Assembly (NCBI GenBank): GCA_035476635.1
Contig: DATILI010000044.1
Location: 1-37,545 of the forward strand
Length of the DNA: 37,545 bases
Reading direction: 5' to 3'
DNA from: DATILI01 sp035476635
GTDB lineage: Bacteria; Pseudomonadota; Gammaproteobacteria; Burkholderiales; Burkholderiaceae_C
Program-made: the position numbers and the translations under genes
In this document: positions 22,713-33,200 of the stretch, in pieces
How the letters are laid out: every line of letters starts with the position of its first letter
How positions within the stretch are numbered: the stretch's first letter is position 1
The notes under the pieces: model-generated
Seen by the model: the letters and a program-made list of their open reading frames with translations, nothing else
Database searches by the model: none
What the model was told of the DNA's origin: nothing

Positions 22713-24623
22713 TCAGTGCAAGGCGCGGTAGATTTCCTCGGCGAGCTCGTGCGAGATGCCTTCGACTGTCGCGATATCGTCTACCCCCGCGGCCGCCACG
22801 CCGCGGATGCCACCGAAGCGTTGCAGCAGGCGCGCGCGGCGCTTCGCACCGATGCCGGGAATCTCCTCAAGCTTGCTGCTGCCGGTGCGCACCTTGGCCC
22901 GCCGCGCACGCATGCCGGTGATGGCAAAGCGGTGCGCTTCGTCGCGGATCTGCGCGATCAGCATCAACGCCGCGGAGTCCTTGCCGAGATATGCCTTGCC
23001 GCGCCCATCGGCAAACACCAGCTCTTCCAGGCCCACCTTGCGGCCCTCGCCTTTTTCCACGCCGGCGATCAGCGACAGGTCCAGCCCCAGCTCTTCGAAC
23101 ACTTCGCGCGCCATCGCGACCTGCCCCCGGCCGCCGTCCACCAGCACCAGATCGGGCAAGCGCGCAGTACCTGCACCCGAAGGACTTCCGTTGCCGGCGT
23201 CACGCACCGCCTGCGCGAGTTTGCTGTAGCGCCGCGTGAGCACCTGGCGCATCGCGGCGTAGTCGTCGCCGGGCGTGATGCCCTCGATGTTGTAGCGGCG
23301 GTACTCTCGGTTTTGCATCTTGTGGTGCTCGAATACGACACACGAGGCTTGGGTGGCTTCGCCGGCGGTATGTGAAATGTCGAAGCATTCGATGCGAAAT
23401 GCGTCCAGATCGTCCGGCGCCAAGTCAAGCGCATCCACCAGCGCGCGCGTGCGGGCCTGTTGCGAACCCTCCTCCGCCAGCAGCCGCGCCAGCTGGATGT
23501 CGGCATTTTTTTGCGCCATCTCCAGCCAGAGCCGGCGCTGCTCGCGCGGGTTGTGCACCGCCGTCACCTTGACCCCTGACTGCAGCGAAAGCGCCTCCAT
23601 CAAGCCCTTGCCGACCGCCTCGCTCGTGATCAGCGCCGGCGGCACGGGCACGCCGATGTAGTGCTGCGCGATGAAGGCCTCCAGGATCTGCACTTCAACA
23701 GCTTGCACCGCCTCGCCCGTTTCATCTTCCAGCTCCTTGACGCCGGTCGCATCCTCGACGTGCGCGGGGAAATAGGGCCGGTCACCCAGGTGCCGCCCGC
23801 CACGCACCATCGCCAGGTTCACGCACGCCTTGCCGCCATGGACCTTGACCGCCAGGATATCCACATCGCGGTCCGAGGCCGTATCCACCGATTGCTGGTG
23901 CAGCACCTTGGAAAGCGCCGATATCTGGTTGCGCAGTTCGGCCGCCTGCTCGAATTCCAGCCGCTCTGCGTGCACCATCATGCGCGCTTCCAGCGCCTGC
24001 AGCACCTGCTGGGTCTCGCCCAGCAAAAAGCGCTGGGCATGCAGCACATCCTGGGCATATTCTTCTGGCGAGATGTGCTTGACGCAAGGCGCTGAGCAGC
24101 GCTTGATCTGGTAGAGCAGGCAGGGCCGCGTGCGGTTGTTGAACACCGTGTCTTCGCAGGTGCGCAGCCTGAACACTTTTTGCAGGAGCTGGATCGACTC
24201 CTTGACCGCCCAGGCGCTCGGATACGGGCCGAAGTAGCGGTGCTTCTTCTCCACCGCGCCGCGGTAGTACGCCACGCGCGGAAACTCGTGCGAGGCGAGC
24301 TTGAGGTAGGGATAGCTCTTGTCGTCGCGGAACAGGATGTTGTACTTCGGGTTCAGCGTCTTGATGAGGTTGTTTTCCAGCAGGAGCGCCTCGGCCTCGG
24401 AGCGAACCACCGTGGTCTCCATGCGCACGATCTTGCTGATCATGTGGCCGATGCGCGTGGCGCCATGGGTCTTCTGGAAATAGCTGGACACGCGCTTCCT
24501 GAGGTCGCGCGCCTTGCCGACATAGAGCACGCCCCCCTCCGCGTCGAAATAGCGATAGACGCCGGGCATCGCCGGCAGCGCGGCCACCTGGGCCAGCAAC
24601 TCTTCTGAATGAACCTCTGACAT
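22713..24623 (-). CDS. uvrC: UvrABC system protein C (excinuclease subunit)
   Basis: A 636-residue dual endonuclease of nucleotide excision repair. The N-terminal GIY-YIG domain (about 15-95) shows PGVYRYFDAEGG and LYVGKARDLRKR, which make the 3' incision. A cysteine-bearing central region follows, then the UVR domain that binds UvrB (about 205-240, EQAAELRNQISALSK). The C-terminal RNase-H-like nuclease (IECFDISHTAGEATQASCVVFE) makes the 5' incision. It ends with tandem helix-hairpin-helix motifs (LEEIPGIGAKRRARLLQRFGG). It is the first gene of the uvrC-pgsA run and is divergent from earP, with about 30 bases between starts. Confidence 0.96.
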   Translation of the reverse strand: MSEVHSEELLAQVAALPAMPGVYRYFDAEGGVLYVGKARDLRKRVSSYFQKTHGATRIGHMISKIVRMETTVVRSEAEALLLENNLIKTLNPKYNILFRDDKSYPYLKLASHEFPRVAYYRGAVEKKHRYFGPYPSAWAVKESIQLLQKVFRLRTCEDTVFNNRTRPCLLYQIKRCSAPCVKHISPEEYAQDVLHAQRFLLGETQQVLQALEARMMVHAERLEFEQAAELRNQISALSKVLHQQSVDTASDRDVDILAVKVHGGKACVNLAMVRGGRHLGDRPYFPAHVEDATGVKELEDETGEAVQAVEVQILEAFIAQHYIGVPVPPALITSEAVGKGLMEALSLQSGVKVTAVHNPREQRRLWLEMAQKNADIQLARLLAEEGSQQARTRALVDALDLAPDDLDAFRIECFDISHTAGEATQASCVVFEHHKMQNREYRRYNIEGITPGDDYAAMRQVLTRRYSKLAQAVRDAGNGSPSGAGTARLPDLVLVDGGRGQVAMAREVFEELGLDLSLIAGVEKGEGRKVGLEELVFADGRGKAYLGKDSAALMLIAQIRDEAHRFAITGMRARRAKVRTGSSKLEEIPGIGAKRRARLLQRFGGIRGVAAAGVDDIATVEGISHELAEEIYRALH

Positions 24624-24652
24624 AGCCTCGTATTGTGGACAATCTTGAGTTC

Positions 24653-25738
24653 ATGCTCTGGGACATCTTTTGCAAAGTCATCGACAACTACGGCGACATC
24701 GGTGTTTGCTGGCGGCTGGCGGCCGACCTCGCCGCGCGTGGCGAACAGGTACGGCTGTGGGCGGATGACACATCGGCTCTCGCCTGGATGGCGCCGCAAG
24801 GCTGCCCCGGCGTGCAAGTGATGCCCTGGGCACCTGGCACGTCGGCCGTCACACCGGGCGACGCGGTGATCGAGACCTTCGGCTGCGAACTGGCGCCCGA
24901 ATTCATCGCCGGCATTGCCCGCAAGACACAGGCAACGGATCAGAAAATCCCCTGGGTCAACCTGGAATACCTGAGCGCGGAAGCCTTTGCCGAGCGGGCC
25001 CACGGGCTGCCCTCCCCCGTGCTCGGCGGTCCCGGCGCCGGGCTCACGAAGCACTTCTTCTATCCCGGCTTCACGCCGCGCACCGGCGGACTGCTACGCG
25101 AGCGCGATCTCGAAGCGCGCCAACGCGCCTTCGGTGCCCGGCAGCGCGCCGAATGGCTGGCTCGCCACGGCATCCCCGAGGCGGGCGAGCGGTTGATATC
25201 GCTCTTCTGCTATGAACCGGCCGAACTGCGCAGCTTGCTGGCACAACTTGCCAACGGGCCCGCGCCGGTGCGGCTTCTGGTCACGGCCGGGCGCGCCGAA
25301 GCTGCCATGCGGGCTGCCATGGGGCAAGAAACCACGCTGCAAGCGATGCCTGGCGGACGCAGCATGCTGTCCGTCGACTATTTGCCAATGCTCACGCAAT
25401 GGGACTACGACCATTTGCTCTGGGTTTCAGACCTCAACTTCGTGCGCGGTGAAGACTCGCTGGTGCGCGCGCTGTGGGCCGGCAAGCCTTTCGTCTGGCA
25501 TATCTATCCGCAGCACGACGACGCCCATCACGCCAAGCTCGAAGCTTTCCTGGATGCGGTGGCCGCGCCCGCCTCGCTGCGAAGTTTTCACCGCGCCTGG
25601 AATAGTTGGGGAAATGCGCCCTTGCCCGCGCTGGATCTGCCGGCATGGGCCCAGGCGGCGCAGTCGGCGCGGGCCGGTTTGACGGCGCAGCCCGACCTGG
25701 CGCAGCAATTGCTCCGCTTTGTCGCCGAAAAGCGATAA
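24653..25738 (+). CDS. earP: EF-P arginine rhamnosyltransferase EarP
   Basis: A 361-residue inverting glycosyltransferase that attaches rhamnose from dTDP-rhamnose to arginine 32 of EF-P. The N-terminal signature is DIFCKVIDNYGDIGVCWRLA, and the C-terminal sugar-nucleotide site FVRGEDSLVRALWAGKPFVWHIYPQ includes the conserved acidic pair. The target gene efp lies 127 bases downstream on the same strand and carries Arg at position 32, which supports the assignment. I chose the ATG at 24653; a GTG at 24635 would add six residues, and neither has a strong ribosome site. It lies divergent from uvrC. Confidence 0.93.
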   Translation: MLWDIFCKVIDNYGDIGVCWRLAADLAARGEQVRLWADDTSALAWMAPQGCPGVQVMPWAPGTSAVTPGDAVIETFGCELAPEFIAGIARKTQATDQKIPWVNLEYLSAEAFAERAHGLPSPVLGGPGAGLTKHFFYPGFTPRTGGLLRERDLEARQRAFGARQRAEWLARHGIPEAGERLISLFCYEPAELRSLLAQLANGPAPVRLLVTAGRAEAAMRAAMGQETTLQAMPGGRSMLSVDYLPMLTQWDYDHLLWVSDLNFVRGEDSLVRALWAGKPFVWHIYPQHDDAHHAKLEAFLDAVAAPASLRSFHRAWNSWGNAPLPALDLPAWAQAAQSARAGLTAQPDLAQQLLRFVAEKR

Positions 25739-25865
25739 AATACGAGGCTTTGCGGAATTTGCCAGGGGGCAAGACACGCACATCCTCGCCGCAAGACCTG
25801 CATCTCGCTGACGCCAGTACGGCATCACACCGAAGCGTTGCGCGGCCAAACATCTGGTAACCGCC

Positions 25866-26420
25866 ATGAAAATCGCTCAAGAAATCCGCGCCGGCAACGT
25901 CATCATGCACGGCAAGGACCCGATGGTCGTCCTAAAGACCGAATACGCCCGCGGAGGCCGCAATGCGGCTACCGTGCGCATGAAACTCAAAAGCCTGCTG
26001 AACAACTTCGGCACCGAAGTCGTGTTCAAGGCCGACGACAAAATGGACCAGGTCATCCTCGACAAGAAGGACTGCACCTACTCCTACTTTGCCGACCCCA
26101 TGTATATCTGCATGGACAGCGAGTACAACCAGTATGAAGTCGAAGCCGAGAACATGGGCGACGCGCTGAGCTACCTTGAAGACGGCATGCCGGTTGAAGT
26201 GGTGTTCTACGACGGCAAAGCCATTTCGGTGGAGCTGCCCACCAGCGTCGAGCGCGAAATCACCTGGACGGAACCCGCCGTCAAGGGCGACACGTCGGGC
26301 AAGGTGCTCAAGCCCGCCAAGATCGCCACCGGTTTCGAGATCGGCGTGCCGATCTTCGTGGCCCAGGGCGACAAGGTGGAAATCGATACGCGCACCGGTG
26401 AATACCGCCGCCGCGTCTAA
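25866..26420 (+). CDS. efp: Elongation factor P (rhamnosylated-arginine type)
   Basis: A 184-residue EF-P, standard length, with the N-terminal KOW-like domain followed by two OB domains and the conserved end GDKVEIDTRTGEYRRRV. The loop that enters the peptidyl-transferase centre reads EYARGGRNAA, with arginine exactly at position 32, the site rhamnosylated by EarP; lysine-type EF-P would have Lys here. It rescues ribosomes stalled at polyproline. That matters for this cell's TonB, whose rod has long proline runs. A clear terminator follows. The 127-base leader between earP and efp has no recognised element. Confidence 0.96.
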   Translation: MKIAQEIRAGNVIMHGKDPMVVLKTEYARGGRNAATVRMKLKSLLNNFGTEVVFKADDKMDQVILDKKDCTYSYFADPMYICMDSEYNQYEVEAENMGDALSYLEDGMPVEVVFYDGKAISVELPTSVEREITWTEPAVKGDTSGKVLKPAKIATGFEIGVPIFVAQGDKVEIDTRTGEYRRRV

Positions 26421-26438
26421 GCGCCCGCCAACGAATCG

Positions 26439-26461
26439 AAGGCTCCGCAAGGAGCCTTTTT
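26439..26461 (+). terminator. Intrinsic terminator after efp
   Basis: AAGGCTCC (26439-26446) pairs perfectly with GGAGCCTT (26451-26458) around a GCAA tetraloop, followed by a T-run to 26461. It is 18 bases after the efp stop and 20 bases before the AEC gene. Confidence 0.9.
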
Positions 26462-26480
26462 CAATTCTTCCCGGTACACC

Positions 26481-27359
26481 ATGGAACTCGCCAACCGAAT
26501 CGCCCAGGTCATCATCCCGGTGTTCTTCATCGTGGCGGTCGGCTATTTCTACGGCCGCAAGACCCGGCCAGAGCTCGGCGCATTCAATCGCATCGTGCTG
26601 GACGTGCTGGCGCCCATGCTGGTGTATTCGGCGCTGGCCTCGCGCGACTTCCGCCTGCAGGACCATGCGCTGCTGCTGCTCGGAGGCACTGGGGTGATCC
26701 TGGCCTGTGGCGTGCTCGGCTGGCTGCTTGCACGTGGCACGGGGGCGCAGCCGCGCACCCTGGTGCCGGTGGTCATGTTCAACAACAGCGGCAACATGGG
26801 CCTGCCGCTGGCCTTGCTGGCGTTCGGCCCCGAACACTTCGGCGCGGCGGTGGCACTGTTTTCCATCAGCAACCTGATTCACTTCTCGGTAGGCACGCGC
26901 ATCACCAGCGCGCACGCGAGCACGCGTGAGCTGCTGCTGTCGCCGCTGATGATTGCCACCGTGCTGGGCTTTGCCAGCGCCGCCAGCGGCGTACGCCCGC
27001 CCGAATTGCTGCTGGCCGGCATGAAGATGATGGGCGATGCGATGCTACCGCTGATGCTGTTCGCGCTCGGCGTGCGCCTGACCGCGCTGCACAAAGAAGG
27101 CATCCCGCTGGGCTTGCTGGGTGCCGTGGCGCGGCCGCTATCGGGGCTGCTGGTGGCGATCCCGCTGGCTTGGGCCCTCGGGCTCGAAGGCACGGCGCGC
27201 GGCCAGCTGATCCTGTTCGCGGCGCTGCCGCCCGCGGTGATGCAGTACCTGCTGGCGGAGCGCTACAACCAGGAGCCGGAAAAGGTCGCCGCCATGATCC
27301 TGCTGGGCAATGCCTTGGCGATCGTATTTGTCCCGCTTGCGCTGGTGCTGACGCTTTAG
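26481..27359 (+). CDS. AEC-family (auxin efflux carrier-like) permease
   Basis: A 292-residue inner-membrane protein with about ten spans and the AEC/membrane-transport-protein signature: an N-terminal IIPVFFIVAVGYFYGR, the mid-protein FNNSGNMGLPLALLAFG motif with its membrane-breaking Asn and Pro, and a C-terminal half ending ...KVAAMILLGNALAIVFVPLALVLTL. Bacterial members include malonate and malate transporters such as MdcF, and many are uncharacterised; the substrate here is unknown. Its stop codon overlaps the stop of the convergent DUF349 gene by four bases. Confidence 0.86.
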   Translation: MELANRIAQVIIPVFFIVAVGYFYGRKTRPELGAFNRIVLDVLAPMLVYSALASRDFRLQDHALLLLGGTGVILACGVLGWLLARGTGAQPRTLVPVVMFNNSGNMGLPLALLAFGPEHFGAAVALFSISNLIHFSVGTRITSAHASTRELLLSPLMIATVLGFASAASGVRPPELLLAGMKMMGDAMLPLMLFALGVRLTALHKEGIPLGLLGAVARPLSGLLVAIPLAWALGLEGTARGQLILFAALPPAVMQYLLAERYNQEPEKVAAMILLGNALAIVFVPLALVLTL

Positions 27360-30139
27360 CCCAAGCCCGGCTGCTTGCGCAGCAGGTTCTTGAGCACGTT
27401 CTGCAGCCGGCGCGCGCTCTGCGCATCGCTGGCGCTGGCCAGCACACGGGCGGCGTCCTGACCCCAGGTCTGCTCGGGCGCTGGGTCATTACGTCTGGTC
27501 AGCAATTGCAGTTGCAACATGCGGCGCTCGCTCAAGTGCTCGGCTGGGGTCGGCGCCTCGGCCGCGATCTCCAACCGCAGCAGGGCTTCGCGCGCGTCAC
27601 CGGCCGGCGCGCCGCCCAAGGCATGGGTCCAGGCGGTGCGCGTTGCGGGGCTTACACGCGAGCCCAGTTCCTGCGCGTTGGGCAGTTGCGCAGCATCACG
27701 CTGCTCCCACGCGCTGAGCAGTTGCGTCAGTGCTTCGCCGTGCGCTTGCGCGGCGAGTTTCTTCAAAGCCAACTGCGCATGTTCCAGCGCGTCGCGCTGC
27801 GCCCGAAACGCGGTATCGCCAAGGCGAGGGCCGCGGTCTTCATAGGACGGTCGGTCGCCGAATCGGCCCGGCGAACGCGCGGCATCGCGCGCCCCGCCCG
27901 TGCCGTCGGAACGCGCTGGGCGATCGCCAAATTTTCCATCCCTCCGCGGCGCATCCTTGCGGTCGCCGAATTTGCCGCCGCGCCCTGCCGGTGCGGGCTC
28001 GGCCTTCTTCATGCCGGGGCGGTCGTCGCCGCGAACCGCCACCACCGGCTTGCGCGGAGCCGGAGGGGGCGTTGCCGGCGCAGCAGGCACTGCAGCCTCG
28101 CCTGGCTCCGTCGTATCTTCGGGTGCGCTTGCTTCGGTGCCCGCATCCGCAGTTGCGTCGGCGTCAGGCGCGCCTTGCGCGGCCTGCGCCTGCACTGCAG
28201 CCGCCTCGGTTGAACCTTCCGATGCCGCCACCACCGCGGCTGCGGCTTGCGCCTGCCCGCGCAAGGCGGCGTCCAATGCCGTCATGGCGGCGCGGATTTT
28301 CTGCGCATCGCCGCTGGCATTGGCCGCTTCGAGGGCCTTGGCCGCATCGAGCACGACGCGGTCGCGATCGCTCAAGGCGCTGGCGGCTTTCTCGCGTTCG
28401 TCGGTCTTGCGCTGGAAGGCGTCGTCGATCGGCTTGCGGAACGTATCCCAGAGCTTTTGCTCGTGCTTGCGGTCCAGCGGCACGCCCTGGGCTTCCATCT
28501 GCCAGCGCTGCTGCAAGGCCTTGACCGCATCGATGCGCAGCATGGGCGCGGCGCCCAGCACCTGGGCTTCCTCGATCATGGCGTGGCGGCGTTCCAGGCT
28601 CTGCTTCTGCATGGCCGCCAACGGCGCCGTGGCGGCGGAGATGGCCTCTTTCCACAGCGGCTGCAGTTCGGCAAAGGCCTTCTCGCTCAGGTGGCCGGCT
28701 TCCCGCCAGCGGTCGTTGAACTGGTGCAGGATGCGGTTGAAACCCTTCCAGTCGTCATCGCGCGCAGTGACGTTGTCGGCGGCCCAGGCTTTGACTTCCT
28801 CGATCAACGCCAGGCGCTGGTTGCGATGCTCGGCGGCTTCCGATTTCATCTTTTCCAGCCAGGCCTCCACCACCTTGTGGGCTTCATTGCAAGCCTCGTC
28901 AAAACGCTTCCACAGCCCGTGATTGGGCACGCCGCCCTGATCGGTCTGCTTCCATTGCTCGCGAAGATTTCGCAGCGTCTCCTGCATCTTGCGGCCACCG
29001 ATGGCCTGGCCATCCGGGCGCTTGAGCAGGCCTTCGGCCTTGGCCACCAGCTCTTCCCGCAACTGGTCGGCGCGCCAGCGCTGCCAGCCTTCGAGCTCGC
29101 CGGCCGCCGCCAGCGCCGCGTGCGCCTGGTTCTCCAGTTTGTCGCCGATCAGCTTGCCATGCTCCTTGAGCGCATTGCGCAATGCGGCAGCGGCGCCGGC
29201 ACTGGCCTTGCCATGGCCTTCGGCGATCTCTTGCTCCAATTTGGACAGCACGTCGCGAACGGCCTGCGCCGACTGGGCTCGGACTTCAGGGTCGACCCGG
29301 GGCTTGGATGGCGACTGCGCCACCTCCACCGGAACGCCACGCGCCGCGCGCAGCTCATCGGCCCACACCGGCACCGGCGGCAACGCAGCCGCGGCGTCAT
29401 CCGCGGCGGCCACGGCTTGCCCCAACGCAACCTGAAACGCTTCCCAGACGAGTTGCAGCTGCCCCTTGGACGCTTCGAGCTGCGGCGGGAATTTCGCGTC
29501 GACGCTGGACCAGTTGGCATCGGTCGCCAATTGCGCGGCCTGCGCCTGCCAATGCTCCACATCGGTCCGCAAGAGTTCGAGCGAAGCCTGCGCATCGCGC
29601 CAGGATTTGGTCGACAACACCTCGATGCGCTGCGCCAGCAACACGGCGGCCTCGCGCTGCACTTGCACGCGGTGCTGCAAATCCTCGATGCCCTTGACCC
29701 GGTCGGCGAGCTGGGCCTTGAGCACTGCCAGCGGCTCCTTGCTCAGCGGCGCACCCGCCTTGGCAGCGTCGCGCTGCCAGGCCAAGGCGTCGGCCATGTT
29801 CAGCTTGGGCAACTCGAGCAGGGTCTGTGCCTTGCCCGCCCATTCAGCCGCTATCGCTTCCTGGCCACGCGCGCGCTTGAGTTCATCGAGCTTTTCGCGC
29901 AGGGGCTTGGCCGCGCCCTTGTCGCGCGCGCTCATCTCCTTGAAGACCTCTTGCAACAGTTCGGTGCTCGGCTCGCCAGCCAGCCAATCACGAACGCGCG
30001 CAGCGCGCTCACCCGAGGTCGGTGCTGAAAACGCGCCGCCGGTCAGGGCGTCGAGAGGATGTGGGTCGTTGGGTTTGGGTACGGCAGAGGTCACGGCAGG
30101 TTCGGATTCGGAGGATTTGAGAGCGGAAAAACGCAGCAT
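27356..30139 (-). CDS. Large DUF349-domain protein with an Arg/Gly-rich FGDR-repeat linker
   Basis: A 927-residue, highly charged, mostly helical cytoplasmic protein without signal peptide or membrane span. The middle (about 345-600) holds three DUF349-like repeats, each built around a Trp-rich helix pair (REQWKQTDQGG...LWKRFDEACN; RWREAGHL...LQPLWKEAI; RWQMEAQGVP...LWDTFRKPI). Residues about 620-700 are Ala/Glu/Pro-rich. Residues about 705-770 form a disordered Arg/Gly segment with three FGDR repeats and several RGG-like or GG groups, resembling RNA-binding tails. A helical domain of about 150 residues closes the protein. DUF349 proteins have no settled function. The gene ends inside the stop of the AEC gene and lies 111 bases downstream of the DUF748 gene on the same strand. 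Confidence 0.85.
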   Translation of the reverse strand: MLRFSALKSSESEPAVTSAVPKPNDPHPLDALTGGAFSAPTSGERAARVRDWLAGEPSTELLQEVFKEMSARDKGAAKPLREKLDELKRARGQEAIAAEWAGKAQTLLELPKLNMADALAWQRDAAKAGAPLSKEPLAVLKAQLADRVKGIEDLQHRVQVQREAAVLLAQRIEVLSTKSWRDAQASLELLRTDVEHWQAQAAQLATDANWSSVDAKFPPQLEASKGQLQLVWEAFQVALGQAVAAADDAAAALPPVPVWADELRAARGVPVEVAQSPSKPRVDPEVRAQSAQAVRDVLSKLEQEIAEGHGKASAGAAAALRNALKEHGKLIGDKLENQAHAALAAAGELEGWQRWRADQLREELVAKAEGLLKRPDGQAIGGRKMQETLRNLREQWKQTDQGGVPNHGLWKRFDEACNEAHKVVEAWLEKMKSEAAEHRNQRLALIEEVKAWAADNVTARDDDWKGFNRILHQFNDRWREAGHLSEKAFAELQPLWKEAISAATAPLAAMQKQSLERRHAMIEEAQVLGAAPMLRIDAVKALQQRWQMEAQGVPLDRKHEQKLWDTFRKPIDDAFQRKTDEREKAASALSDRDRVVLDAAKALEAANASGDAQKIRAAMTALDAALRGQAQAAAAVVAASEGSTEAAAVQAQAAQGAPDADATADAGTEASAPEDTTEPGEAAVPAAPATPPPAPRKPVVAVRGDDRPGMKKAEPAPAGRGGKFGDRKDAPRRDGKFGDRPARSDGTGGARDAARSPGRFGDRPSYEDRGPRLGDTAFRAQRDALEHAQLALKKLAAQAHGEALTQLLSAWEQRDAAQLPNAQELGSRVSPATRTAWTHALGGAPAGDAREALLRLEIAAEAPTPAEHLSERRMLQLQLLTRRNDPAPEQTWGQDAARVLASASDAQSARRLQNVLKNLLRKQPGLG

Positions 30140-30250
30140 GTCAAAGGACTTGAAATAGGCAGCACGCCGGCTACCGCCGAAATGCCAAACGCGTATTTTC
30201 GCCCGGTTTCGGCAATGCGCGCCGGAAGGCCTGTTCGCGGCTTTGCAGGA

Positions 30251-33200
30251 CTACGGTGTAGCCAGGCTCAATTCGGCTCGGGGGCTCCATTTGGCGTCCG
30301 GCGCAACAGCCTTGGCCGCCCCCAGAAACAGGCGCTCCGGTGAAAGCTGCCGGGACGCAAGATAGTCGCGCACCGCCACACCGCGCTGCAAGGCGAGTTC
30401 GCGCATCAAGTCCTCGTTCACGGGTATCTGCGCCAGCAGCAACGCCTCCATTTCTGCCACGGGCAGGTCCTTGGCCATGCCGAGGACATTGCGCGGCTTG
30501 GGAATGTCTGCGCGTTTGTAGACCTGCTTGAGCAAGGCCGGGTATTGCGCATCGCCGCCACTGACAGCGGCACTGGCGGCCTGGCTGGCCGCTGTGGTCG
30601 GTGCGGCACCTGCCAACACCGCGGCGCGCCGCTTTTCGGCCAGCACCAAGGCGTTGAGGCGCTCGCGCCGGTAGGCCTCGCGCTCAATCTCCAGGCTGGC
30701 GGTACCGACGACGGTCATCTTCAGCGCCGGCCGGTCGCCCAGCGCCTTGGCCACTTTCTCCAGGCCCTCGCGCGCCTGCGGCGCCAGTAGCGCACTGCCC
30801 GGGGCGAAGCCAACCGTGCTGAGTTCATCGCCGCCACCCCCGATGGCGCCGGCCAGCAACGAGAAGGGCGATGTGATGGCCTTGACGACGAGATTCACGA
30901 TGAGCTTGAAAATTACCGGCCCCAGGCTGAATTGCGGATCGTTGAGCGAGCCGCTGATGGGTAAATCGAGATCGATCACACCGTTTCGATCGGCCAGCAG
31001 CGCTACGGCAAGCTTGACCGGCAGGCTGCTGGGCGCGCCTTCGACCTTGTCGCCGAAGCTGAGCTGGTTCAACACCAGCCTGTTGCTGGCCGTGAGTTGG
31101 CCGTCGGGCAGCACCTGGTAGGCAAGGTCCAGGCTGAGCTTGCCGCGCTCGATGCCATGCCCCGCGTACTTGACCGCGTAGGGCGACAGCGGCGGCAGCT
31201 CCAGGTCGCGCACCTTGCCCTTGATATCCAATGCCAGCGGCTTGGCCAGCGGGTTGAGCTTGCCCAGGATCTCCAGTGAAGCCGTCCCCTCGGCGCGCCC
31301 ACGCAGCTCCAGGTCGGCAAGCTGCGGCGTGCCCTGCGCCGGTGTCGATGAAAAGGCGCTCAGCTTGCCGTTGAGTTCACTCAAGTCGGCCGAGTAGTTG
31401 GGTTTGACAAAGCGGTCCGAGAAAAACACCTTGCCGTTGAGCAGGCTGATCGGGCCGAAGCGAATGATGGGATCGAGCGCCCCGACGGTATCAGCCGCCG
31501 GTGCGATGGTCGCGTTAGCCGGGGGCTTCAATAGATCCTGCAAATTAATGCGACCGCTCTCATGGATGACGAGCCGTGCAAAGAAGTCGCTGAGCGCCGT
31601 TTCCTGGACCTCGGCTGCTGGGGCCGTGCCCGGCGCCAGGACGATGCTCAGGCCGCGCAGGCTCAGCGCTTTCCAGCTCAATACCTGCTCACCCGCCTCC
31701 AGCCCGCTGGAGCGCACCGGCACACTGTTGGCGCGGAACTCTTCGATCGCACTGTCGCCTGCGATCTTCAGCAGCGGGCCGGCCGGACTGCCGGCGTAGC
31801 TGACCCGGCCCTTGAAGCTGGCATCGGCGCGCAGTATCTCCATATTGAGCGCCTCGCCAAAATAAGGCTCAAAAGCGTGCGCCGGGATGCGTAGCGCCTC
31901 CACATCCCCCTGCGCCGCCAGCGTTGCGAGGCTCAGGCTGCCGCGCAGGGCGAGGCTGCCAGGCTCGGTTTGACCAGACGCTACGCGGGCCGACGCGGTC
32001 AGCGGCGAAGGCTTGGCGCTGTCGGGCGCAACATTCTTCATTTCCAGCTTGAGGGCCGAGAGTTCGAACGCGACCGGCTTGGCCGTGGCTTGGTCCCTAT
32101 AAGACAACGCCCCGCCATCCAGCAGCAACTCATTGATCACCACGGCCCACTTTGGAGCTGGAGAGCTGGATACCCCTTCGCCACCCAGGAGCCATGACTC
32201 GAACATCCAGTGCCGGTCCTGGTCGCGTTCCAGGCGTGCCTGCGGCTGTGTCAGGGCCAGCTTGCCGATCACGATGGTTTGGCGCACCAAATCGGCCTGG
32301 GCATCGTTCAGCTGAAGTTGCGCCATGCTGGCCAGCACACTCCCGGCGTCGCGCAACGCGAGCTTGCTCAAGCGCAATCGCGGCGCGCGCAACAGCAACT
32401 GGGCTTCCTTGCCGGGTTCCGCCGGCGCATTCCAATCGAGATTCAACTCGGCGTCCAGGCTGCCGCTCAGGGTCGGCTTGATCGCTTGCGCTAGATAAGG
32501 CGCGGCAAGGTCCAGCGGCAGCCCGGCCAGGCTCGCATCGAGGCGTGCGGCCAGGTCCGTGCCATTGCCGCTAAACCGCAGGGTCGCGGCCTTGGGCAAG
32601 CTCGCGCCCTTTTTGCCAGGTGGCGCGGCGCCCGCCAGCACGGCCGAGCCGCCAAACTGCAAGGGCTGGGAGAACGGAAAGGCAACGGACGAGACTTCCA
32701 CCACCAGCTCGCGCAGCTCCATTTGTGCCGGCGAACCCGTGGTCTCGTCCGTCCACGCGACTTGCCCATCGCGAAGCGCCAGCTTGTCGAGCTGAATCTT
32801 CCAGGCGTGGGGCTTGGGCTGACTGGGGCTCCCGGCGCTCTCTTTTTCCGAATCGACTGCGAATTCGAGGTTCAAACGGCCACCTTTGTCGCGCCGTATC
32901 GCAAGCCGGGGAGCGCTCAGCTCCAGTGCCGACAGCTTGGCCGCCTGTTCCAGCGGGCGCACATCCGCCAGCGTCACCTTGAGTGCATCGAATGCCAGCA
33001 AGTCCAGCGCCTGGGCGTCGGCCAGCCTGGTATCCCGCGCCTCGACGGTGCCGCTGACTTTGAGAGACATCTTCGGCGCCTGTTCGAACGCGACTTGCAA
33101 GTCGGCATGCAACACCGCTGCCTTGAGCTTGACCGGCACGCTGGCCGGGATATAGCGCAAGTAAGGCGCCAGATCGAGCCCGGCAATCCTGACGGACGCA

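Noticed and set aside
28247..30028. Long antisense open frame (593 codons) opposite the DUF349 gene
   Set aside because: A byproduct of high GC and codon bias of the real gene; low-complexity composition and no recognisable domain. The same holds for the 771-codon frame at 12971-15286 opposite the GGDEF-EAL gene.
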